NCBI GenBank assembly: GCA_001898965.1
Contig: MKVW01000004.1
Location: forward strand, 348,749-412,748
Length of the DNA: 64,000 nucleotides
Reading direction: 5' to 3'
DNA from: Rhizobiales bacterium 62-17
Lineage (GTDB): Bacteria > Pseudomonadota > Alphaproteobacteria > Rhizobiales > Beijerinckiaceae
Shown here: piece by piece, positions 1 through 6,455 of the stretch
Position numbering within the stretch: the first letter of the stretch is position 1
Layout of the letters: each line of letters starts with the position of its first letter
Program-made: the position numbers and the translations under genes
Notes under the pieces: generated by a model
What the model was told of the DNA's origin: nothing
Database searches by the model: none
The model's input: the letters and a program-made list of their open reading frames with translations, nothing else

Positions 1-844
1 CGAGCCAATTGGCGGCCGGCCCCAATTCCGCTTCCCCGTGAAACAGCGACAGACCCAATTGCGGCAAGGCCGGCAACCCGGCTTCGTCCGCGATGAGCGG
101 TTTCACCTTCTGCGGCAAACCAGCCGGCGTGCGCACGGTAACGCCAAGCCCTGCCGCCGCGGCCGCCCAGAGCCCGGCGAGGCTGGGACTGACGAAAGCG
201 ATGCGCCAGGAAATGCCCGCCGCATCGAGCGCTTTCGTCGCCGCCGCGCGCATGATGCACGGCGCTTCGAGCGATGCGAGGGGCACAGGCTCATGCCGAT
301 CATGGATCGGCGTTGCGGTTTCACTCGCCGCACCGATCCAGCACATCGGCAATTCGGCGATCGGCTGATGCGGCAGGGTCACCGCGCGATCGCTCCAGGC
401 GAGCGCCAGATCGAGCGTGCCACCAGCAACACGCTCGACCAGTTCGGCATTGCGCGCGACACGTGCTTCGATGCGCACCTTTGGATGCGCACGGGCGAAA
501 CGCCCGAGCACATCGGGCAACAGACTTTCGGCAAAATCCTCCTGCAAGCCAAGCCGCACCCAGCCTTCAAGCTCAACACCGCGCACGGCGGCGGCCGCCT
601 CGTCGTTGAGTTCCAGCAAACGGTGCGCATAGGCGAGCATGGTCTCGCCCGCCTCGGTCAGCGCCAGGCCGCGTCCGGCCTTGCGGAAGATCGGCGTGCC
701 CGCCTGCTCTTCCAGCTTCTTCATCTGCGCGCTGACCGCCGAAGTCGATCGGCCCAGCCGATCGGCCGCCTTGGCGAAATTGCCCAGCGCCATGCCGGTC
801 GCGAATGTGCGCAGCACGTCCATGTCGAATGTGGCCTGGCGCAT
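1..844 (-). CDS. LysR-type transcriptional regulator, 3' end cut by the window edge
   Basis: The reading frame starts at the ATG at 844 (MRQATFDMDVLRTF) and runs off the left edge, giving about 281 residues of the usual 300. The N-terminal winged helix-turn-helix is clear (NFAKAADRLGRSTSAVSAQMKKLEEQ), followed by the LysR effector domain with the typical LGLQEDFAESLLPDVLGRFARAHP stretch broken here only by length. It diverges from the tautomerase-cupin pair at 952, so it probably controls that pair and itself from the 107-base gap. The inducer cannot be read from the sequence. The opposite strand is also open over this length, but its translation has no family features. Confidence 0.88.
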   Translation of the reverse strand, partial: MRQATFDMDVLRTFATGMALGNFAKAADRLGRSTSAVSAQMKKLEEQAGTPIFRKAGRGLALTEAGETMLAYAHRLLELNDEAAAAVRGVELEGWVRLGLQEDFAESLLPDVLGRFARAHPKVRIEARVARNAELVERVAGGTLDLALAWSDRAVTLPHQPIAELPMCWIGAASETATPIHDRHEPVPLASLEAPCIMRAAATKALDAAGISWRIAFVSPSLAGLWAAAAAGLGVTVRTPAGLPQKVKPLIADEAGLPALPQLGLSLFHGEAELGPAANWL

Positions 845-848
845 GCCA

Positions 849-902
849 TAATCCTAAAAAACAGGACATTTAATCCTAAATATTCTGATTGTTGGAACAA
901 TC
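849..902. promoter_or_regulatory. Divergent control region: direct repeats and a palindrome
   Basis: The sequence TAATCCTAAA occurs at 849-858 and again at 871-880, 22 bases apart (two helical turns). It is followed by the palindrome GATTGTTGGAACAATC at 887-902. They fill the gap between the divergent LysR gene (start 844) and the tautomerase gene (start 952), where a LysR protein would bind. Which element is the operator is inference. Confidence 0.4.
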
Positions 903-951
903 CTGCGGTGGGAAGCTCCGGCTGTCAAGTATTCCAGCTCAGGAGCCCGCC

Positions 952-1371
952 ATGCCCGTCGTTCGTGTTTCCCTCCTCAAGGGCAAATCGCCCGAATATC
1001 TCCAGGCGCTGTCGGAGAACGTGCAGCGCGCCATGGTCGAGACCTTCGACGTGCCGCCGCGTGATCGTTTCATGATCATCCACCAGCACGAGCCGCACGA
1101 ATTGATCTTCGATCGCACCTATCTCGCGGGGCCCCGCTCCGACGATTTCGTGCTGATCGCCATCAATGTCGGCAAGCCCCGTACGCCCGAAACGCGGAAG
1201 GCCTTCTTCAAACGGCTCGCCGATCTGCTCGGCCAATCACCTGGCCTGCGGCCGGAAGACATCATGGTCTTCATCACCACCTCGACGCCGGACGAATGGT
1301 CCTTTGGCAATGGCGTGGCGCAGATGAGCCAGCCCGGCTGGGAAGCCCTGGCCTGGGGAGACGCAGCATGA
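952..1371 (+). CDS. Tautomerase family protein
   Basis: A 139-residue protein beginning MPVVRVSLLKGKSPEYLQAL. Proline directly after the initiator Met is the catalytic base of the 4-oxalocrotonate tautomerase superfamily once Met is removed. The length is that of the longer tautomerase group rather than the 62-residue classical enzyme. The start at 952 is preferred over an upstream in-frame ATG because of the AGGAG at 941 and because only it exposes the proline. The gene overlaps the next one by ATGA. It probably interconverts keto-enol isomers of a ring-cleavage product, in keeping with the hydratase encoded opposite; the substrate is unknown. Confidence 0.85.
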   Translation: MPVVRVSLLKGKSPEYLQALSENVQRAMVETFDVPPRDRFMIIHQHEPHELIFDRTYLAGPRSDDFVLIAINVGKPRTPETRKAFFKRLADLLGQSPGLRPEDIMVFITTSTPDEWSFGNGVAQMSQPGWEALAWGDAA

Positions 1372-1760
1372 GCGCGAACCCACAATCCATGACCATTCGC
1401 CGCCCCGGCAACGCCCAGCCCTCGGCATCGGGAACGGCCAGCAAACCCTTCTGGGTCGAAATGCTGCTTGAAGGGGGCGATGGCGAGATGACAGCGATGC
1501 GCGCCCATTTCGATCCCGGCGCCATTTCCCATTGGCACAGCCATCCGCGCGGCCAATTTCTCTACGTACTCTCGGGCCTCGGTCGTGCCCAGCGCGACGG
1601 CGGCAGGGTCGAGACGTTGCGATCGGGCGATGCGATCTGGTTCGCGTCAGGCGAGAAACATTGGCACGGCGCCGCAGAAGACAGCCCGTTCAGCTATCTC
1701 AGCATCCAACCCAGAGAAGATGGACGGTTCGTCGATTGGATGGAGGCGGTGAAAGGCTGA
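1368..1760 (+). CDS. Cupin domain protein
   Basis: A 130-residue single-domain cupin. The first metal-binding motif is visible as ISHWHSHPRGQFLYVLSG (His-x-His and a downstream Glu-like position occupied by Gln), and the second as GDAIWFASGEKHWHGA. The start is the ATG at 1368, which overlaps the tautomerase stop (ATGA), so the two are translationally coupled. The family ranges from small dioxygenases to non-enzymatic sensors. In this neighbourhood a role in aromatic or ring-cleavage metabolism is likely but unproven. Confidence 0.8.
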   Translation: MSANPQSMTIRRPGNAQPSASGTASKPFWVEMLLEGGDGEMTAMRAHFDPGAISHWHSHPRGQFLYVLSGLGRAQRDGGRVETLRSGDAIWFASGEKHWHGAAEDSPFSYLSIQPREDGRFVDWMEAVKG

Positions 1761-1766
1761 GAAGCC

Positions 1767-2528
1767 CTACACCACAATCTCCACATTGACCGCGCCAATA
1801 CCTTCAAGGCTTGCTTCGAGTTTCGCTGGGCCATTGAGCGGCACGGGATCGTTCAGCGTGCCGGTGGTGATAAACTGGCCGGCGCGCAATCCGCCGAAGG
1901 CGTCGGCCTGTACATTGGCCCAGGCGACGACGGGGATAAGGGGATCGCCGTCGCCATGACCGCCCAGCCGGTCGTTCTTCACCACGCCGTCGACCAGAAG
2001 CCGGCAACGGATCTGCGACAGATCGAGCCCGGCGAAATTCTTTATTCCGCCGCTGGTTACATAAGCGCCATTGTTGAAATTGTCGGCGACGCGCGCATCG
2101 AACGGCACGTCATCCACATTGCTGAAACGCGAAGCGACCAGTTCAATGCCGACGAAAATCTCGTCGATCGCCGCCAACAGGTCTTCGCGCGTATAGGGCT
2201 TGCCGGGATGCAACGGCAGATCGCGGCCGAGACGAACCGCCAGCTCGGCCTCGATCTTCACACCACCGATGCCAGGGCCAAGCCGCCAGCGAGCGCCAGA
2301 CGACACGACGCCGGTCGACAGAATGGGCGCGGCAAAGGCACCACGGCCATCGGGTCGAAAGCCCACCTTCCAGCCACTCGCTTGCGCGGAGAGAGCCTGC
2401 GCCACTTCGGCCTGCACCCGATAGGCTTCGGCTACACCGGCTGGCGCGAACGCGGCTTCATAGCGCGTCTGAGTGGCGCTGCGGTGCGCGGCCAGCAAAG
2501 TGTCGGCAAGCGGCAAAAACGTCATCAA
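1767..2528 (-). CDS. 2-keto-4-pentenoate hydratase / fumarylacetoacetate hydrolase family protein
   Basis: A 253-residue protein of the MhpD/FAH fold. Visible family marks are SGWKVGF, GVKIEAELAVRLGRDL (acidic metal ligands) and VGIELVASRF, followed by a late GQFITTGTLNDPVPL segment. Members add water to 2-hydroxypenta-2,4-dienoate-type intermediates, or decarboxylate related 2-oxo acids, in meta-cleavage pathways. It is the last gene of the minus-strand catabolic operon, 29 bases after the MFS gene, and converges on the cupin gene with a 6-base gap. The exact substrate is not deducible. Confidence 0.85.
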   Translation of the reverse strand: MMTFLPLADTLLAAHRSATQTRYEAAFAPAGVAEAYRVQAEVAQALSAQASGWKVGFRPDGRGAFAAPILSTGVVSSGARWRLGPGIGGVKIEAELAVRLGRDLPLHPGKPYTREDLLAAIDEIFVGIELVASRFSNVDDVPFDARVADNFNNGAYVTSGGIKNFAGLDLSQIRCRLLVDGVVKNDRLGGHGDGDPLIPVVAWANVQADAFGGLRAGQFITTGTLNDPVPLNGPAKLEASLEGIGAVNVEIVV

Positions 2529-2557
2529 AACCTCCGAGTCCGATCACGAGGCGGGCT

Positions 2558-3712
2558 TTAGGCGATTTTGATAGCCGCCCGAGGCCGCGTGACCCACCAG
2601 AGCATCCATGCCACCAGAACGATGCCGGCGCCAGCGTAACCCATCAAAGGCACCAGATCGCGCGTGAACATCACGCCACTGACATAGGATCCGGCGGCTT
2701 GTCCGATATAGACGGCCGACGTATTGAGCGCCACGGTCACCGCCGCCAGCGCAGGTGCCGCACCATAAAGCCGTGCCTGCTGCATGGCATTGGCGGCAGC
2801 GAAGCCCAATCCCCAGACGACGACGCCAATGCCCATGACGACAAGCGCACCGCCGCCTAAGGCCCACAGCACGAGGCCGGTGGCGACCATGCCGGTGGCG
2901 ATACCCGACGTGACAAAGGCACCGAGACGCTCGACGATGCGTGACGCGATGATATTGCCCGTGAAACTCGCGACGCCAAACAAGGCGAAGAACAGAGCGA
3001 TGATGCTCGCGCCCGCGCCAATAAGGCCCAACGACGGCCCCATGAAGGTGAAGACGACGAGCTGACCGCCGATCTGCAGAATGGTGATGGCCAGCAGAAT
3101 GAAGATCACCCGATCACGGGCGATCTCACCCCAGCTCGACAGGGAGAATGGTGTGCCCTTCAGCCGACCGGGCAAAGTGGCGAAGACGAACAGCGCCGTG
3201 ACGAGCGCCGCGCCGCCCAAGGTCGCGAAAGCAAACCGCCAGCCAAAGGATGTCGCCAGATAGGTCATCAACGGCATGCCGACCGCAACCGACAAAGACC
3301 AACCGATAAAGACAAAGGCGATGGCGCCGGGCCGTTCCTTCTCCGGCACGAGCAGCGCGACGGTGCCGGCGGCCTGCGGCGTGAAGACCGCCGCGAAGAA
3401 CAGCATGATGAGGCGCAACACCAGCACCGCCGGATAGGAGGAAACGAGCGACGAGGCGAGATGGGCCAAGGCCACTGTCACCAGGGAACCGACCAGCAAT
3501 GTGCGCCGGTCAACGCGACTCGTCAGCCAGGCGACCAGCGGTGAAGCAATGCTCAGAAGCACCGCGCCATAGGTCACCAGAAGCCCGGCGTCGCGCACGC
3601 TAACGTTCAGGCCCTCGGCCAGCGGATGCAGCATGGCAGCCGGCGCCATGACGACGAGACCGGTGATAAAGTTTCCGGCGAGCAACGCCAGGCGTGCAGG
3701 CAAGGCAGTCAT
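2558..3712 (-). CDS. MFS transporter
   Basis: A 384-residue polytopic protein with about 12 hydrophobic segments and the loop-2/3 MFS motif (LTSRVDRRTLLVGS). The N-terminus (MTALPARLALLAGNFITGLVVMAPAAM) resembles the AraJ/DHA1-type arabinose-efflux branch. It lies in the minus-strand operon with the FAD monooxygenase, the HOD-like dioxygenase and the hydratase, so uptake of the pathway substrate or export of a toxic intermediate is the likely job. Direction of transport is unknown. Confidence 0.85.
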   Translation of the reverse strand: MTALPARLALLAGNFITGLVVMAPAAMLHPLAEGLNVSVRDAGLLVTYGAVLLSIASPLVAWLTSRVDRRTLLVGSLVTVALAHLASSLVSSYPAVLVLRLIMLFFAAVFTPQAAGTVALLVPEKERPGAIAFVFIGWSLSVAVGMPLMTYLATSFGWRFAFATLGGAALVTALFVFATLPGRLKGTPFSLSSWGEIARDRVIFILLAITILQIGGQLVVFTFMGPSLGLIGAGASIIALFFALFGVASFTGNIIASRIVERLGAFVTSGIATGMVATGLVLWALGGGALVVMGIGVVVWGLGFAAANAMQQARLYGAAPALAAVTVALNTSAVYIGQAAGSYVSGVMFTRDLVPLMGYAGAGIVLVAWMLWWVTRPRAAIKIA

Positions 3713-3969
3713 CGACGATCCAAAAGATTTGGCCGTGGGATTTGGCCAGTCAGCACTCGGGACAAGCGCTCAAAACAAGTACTTGGCAGTGGACCTCAAA
3801 AAACACAAACCCGCCGAGCCTGCCCACCAAGCGTTGTCGGCAAGTATGCGAGCCCCGAGGCTGCGACAAGGGGTTATCTCATGCGTTCTACGCATGGCAC
3901 CTCGCTGTCATCGGTCATGCCGTGCTGACAGGCGATGTCATCGTCCTGATGTAAGCGGCCGGATCGGCG

Positions 3970-4170
3970 TCAATCGTCTTCGCCTTCGTCGATTTTGCGC
4001 ACGAGGTAGAGGAAGAAGGCCGCAAAAGCCAGGAAGACGACAAAAGCGACCCCGGCGGACAGATAGTCCTCGATGGCGGCAAACCAGATGACGCAGAGGA
4101 AGGCGACGCCAGGGAACAACCCCAAAGCGTACAGACCCAGTTCGGCGGCGATCTTTCTGACTCCAGTCAT
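3970..4170 (-). CDS. Small two-helix membrane protein, unknown function
   Basis: A 66-residue protein (MTGVRKIAAELGLYALG...) with two hydrophobic segments separated by AAIEDYLSAG and an acidic tail (KIDEGEDD). I chose the internal Met at 4170 because the upstream extension is basic and cysteine-rich, unlike the rest. It lies between the HOD-like gene and the MFS gene on the same strand, with gaps of 141 and 257 bases. I do not recognise a family. The gap from 3713 to 3969 shows nothing convincing. Confidence 0.5.
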   Translation of the reverse strand: MTGVRKIAAELGLYALGLFPGVAFLCVIWFAAIEDYLSAGVAFVVFLAFAAFFLYLVRKIDEGEDD

Positions 4171-4311
4171 CTTCGGCTCGCACGCTCGGCTGCGACGGCA
4201 TTGGCGCATCGACAAGGGCAGCATAAAACGCCCCTAGCGCCTTTCCAAGCGCTGGGAGCTTTGATCACGCAGCCTTTACCGCGTTAATCCGGAAAAATTT
4301 GAGCCAAACAC

Positions 4312-5100
4312 CTATTGCAGAAAGGCTCGAATCGTATCGGCAACCACCTTCGGCTGCTCCAGGGTTGGGAAATGGGTTTTGCCCGGCAGTTTGTTGGGCC
4401 GATACCAACTGTTCTGATCTGCGAAATCGAGCTGCGCCTGCGCATATTCCGGCTCGAAAGGCTGCGAATAGATGTGGGTGATGGGTCGCAGCTCCTTGAA
4501 TGCCGCCATGCGCTGCATCGGATTGCCCCATTTGCGATAGGCAATGGCAATCTCGCGACCGGAGCGCGCCCACATTTCGAAGCTGTAGCTCGCCATCTCG
4601 TTGTTGACGTGATGAATGATGTCCTGGTTCTGGGTTTCGCCAATCCAGTAGTTGAAAAGATCGCCACGCCCGTTTTCCCAATTGGTACGATCCTGCAGAT
4701 CGTCGATCTGCCGCAGAAAATCGGCAGGCGGTGTCGTCTGGATCCAATCGATCACCACCGCGCGCGGAACGCGCGCCTTGCCCATCCGGTCCGCCGTTTC
4801 GACATTGGCCCAACCACCATGGGACGTGGACAAGGGCACGGCTTTCTCGATCTTCATATGATCGAGAAAGGCGATGACGTCGGAGGCCTGATCGCCCGTG
4901 GTGAAATCACCGTCATGGTCGCGATGATCGCCATGACCGCGCCAATCGAGACGAATGACGCGATGAGTCTTAGCCAATTCCGGCGCCAGGAATTTGAACA
5001 GTCGATGATCCTGGCACCATCCTGAAAGCAGCAAGATGACATCCCCTTCTCCTGCATCATCATAGGAAAAGGTATTGGCGCCGAGTTTGACGGATTTCAT
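4312..5100 (-). CDS. HOD/QDO-like alpha/beta-hydrolase-fold cofactor-free 2,4-dioxygenase homologue
   Basis: A 262-residue alpha/beta-hydrolase-fold protein that aligns, from memory, along its whole length with 1H-3-hydroxy-4-oxoquinaldine 2,4-dioxygenase (HOD) and relatives (QDO, AqdC). These open N-heteroaromatic rings with O2 and no cofactor, releasing CO. Triad residues Ser93 (STSHGGW), Asp118 (VVIDWIQ) and His243 (KTHFPTL) sit at a constant offset of 8 from HOD Ser101, Asp126 and His251; Trp152 matches Trp160 and His94 matches His102. The family motif GWCxDHR is present as GWCQDHR. Two HOD active-site histidines differ: position 38 is Gln30 and position 100 is Thr92, so the substrate may differ. 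It lies 36 bases after an FAD monooxygenase gene in one operon. A plain hydrolase role remains possible. Confidence 0.8.
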   Translation of the reverse strand: MKSVKLGANTFSYDDAGEGDVILLLSGWCQDHRLFKFLAPELAKTHRVIRLDWRGHGDHRDHDGDFTTGDQASDVIAFLDHMKIEKAVPLSTSHGGWANVETADRMGKARVPRAVVIDWIQTTPPADFLRQIDDLQDRTNWENGRGDLFNYWIGETQNQDIIHHVNNEMASYSFEMWARSGREIAIAYRKWGNPMQRMAAFKELRPITHIYSQPFEPEYAQAQLDFADQNSWYRPNKLPGKTHFPTLEQPKVVADTIRAFLQ

Positions 5101-5136
5101 AAGGAAAACTCCACATTGAAAGGCGGCGAAACGCTC

Positions 5137-6291
5137 TCAGAGCGCTTGCGTTGCCGTTGGTGCATGCAGCGCCGTCTTCATGCGCTCCATGGCGATCTCC
5201 CGGCATTGGCCGGTGATCTTGAGAACCTGCGAGCGCACGTCATCTGGCCAGAAATTCATGTCGCCAAGACGTTCGGCTGTATCCTGCGTATGTTCGGTCA
5301 TCGGCCGTTCGCGCGCTTCCCAATCATGCAGGGCCTGGGCGACATCAGGCGCATCGGCGACAGCTGCGGCAAGCCCGATGCCGTTCATCAAGGCGCAGCC
5401 ACCCCCTTGGCCGAGATAAGGCGGCATGGCATGTGCCGCATCGCCAAGGATCGCTACGCGCCCCCGGCTCCAAGCCGTCAGTTTGATGACCTCGAACTCA
5501 TCCCAGCGACCGGCATCACCAAAGCGAGCAACGAGAGAGGCGAGATGCGGAAAGGATTGCGTCCACAAGGCCCGGTCGGCCGGCACCTGCAAAGCCTGTT
5601 TGTCGTCGGAGGCGCAACACAGCGCGACATAGAGGTCGGTGGCGCTCGCCGGCGTATAGAGAATGCGGCGCGTGCCGGTGAAATATTCGATGTAGCGATC
5701 GCGGTCTTCAGCACGCACGTCGCCGTCGTCCCGCGCAATCAACATGCGGATCGCGCCATAGCCCAGCGACTTGCGATACATCATGAGGTCGAGGGAATCG
5801 CGCACCTTGGAATTGACGCCGTCGGCTCCTACAACGAGATCGGCCCGTCGCCTCGAGCCATCGGCCAGAAGCAGTTCGCCTTCCGGGGTTGCCTCCACCG
5901 CTTCCGAATTCGTGAGGATATCGACGCCGCTGCGCCGGCAGGCGTCGACCAACGAATTGATCAGGGTTTCTCGCAGAATGGTGATCAGCCGTGCGCCGCC
6001 CGGACGGTTGATTGGAATTTCTTCCATGGTCGTGTCATTGTGGTCGCGCGTATGGAAGACGGGACCGATATGTGCACCGATGGTTGCCTGGTCGTAGGCG
6101 CCGATAGCTTTCAGAACGCGCAGGCCATTGCTCCAAATATAAATGCCGGCCCCAAAGGTGCGCAGGTTTGGTGCGCGCTCATGCACCGTCACCGACCAGC
6201 CACGCTGCGCCAACGCCGCCGCCGCCGTCAGACCGCCAATCCCGGCGCCAGCGATTTCCGCCCGACGACCGCTCCTGGATTGCTGCACCAT
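5137..6291 (-). CDS. FAD-dependent aromatic monooxygenase, MHPCO-like
   Basis: A PHBH-type flavoprotein of about 384 residues. The Rossmann motif is RRAEIAGAGIGGLTAA; the DG motif is VVGADGVNSKVRDS; the second FAD motif is VAILGDAAHAMPPYLGQGGG. The stretch FGAGIYIWSNGLRVLKAIGA closely recalls 2-methyl-3-hydroxypyridine-5-carboxylate oxygenase (MHPCO) of Mesorhizobium, which hydroxylates and opens a pyridine ring; I infer relatedness from memory. Start: ATG at 6291 has GGAGG upstream, while the frame extends to a GTG at 6321. First gene of the minus-strand operon, divergent from the LysR frame at 6456. A related enzyme could hydroxylate the ring before the HOD-like enzyme acts. Confidence 0.85.
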   Translation of the reverse strand: MVQQSRSGRRAEIAGAGIGGLTAAAALAQRGWSVTVHERAPNLRTFGAGIYIWSNGLRVLKAIGAYDQATIGAHIGPVFHTRDHNDTTMEEIPINRPGGARLITILRETLINSLVDACRRSGVDILTNSEAVEATPEGELLLADGSRRRADLVVGADGVNSKVRDSLDLMMYRKSLGYGAIRMLIARDDGDVRAEDRDRYIEYFTGTRRILYTPASATDLYVALCCASDDKQALQVPADRALWTQSFPHLASLVARFGDAGRWDEFEVIKLTAWSRGRVAILGDAAHAMPPYLGQGGGCALMNGIGLAAAVADAPDVAQALHDWEARERPMTEHTQDTAERLGDMNFWPDDVRSQVLKITGQCREIAMERMKTALHAPTATQAL

Positions 6292-6455
6292 CGTTCCATT
6301 TTCCTCCACTGCGACAGGCACTTCCGCACCTGATGGACTGCCAAGGTTTCAGTCGGAGGTCGTTCGGACAAGTGAATTCTCTGGCAATTTCTATGAGCTT
6401 CGGGAATATCAGAGGCAGAGAGGCCGGACGGACAGGCCCAAAACAATGAGCTGCC

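Noticed and set aside
38-1075. Long open frame on the plus strand across the first LysR gene
   Set aside because: It is antisense to a well-formed LysR frame, has an Arg-rich composition and no family features; typical of GC-rich DNA.
5116-6333. 405-codon open frame antisense to the FAD monooxygenase
   Set aside because: The opposite strand encodes clear FAD motifs; this frame has none.
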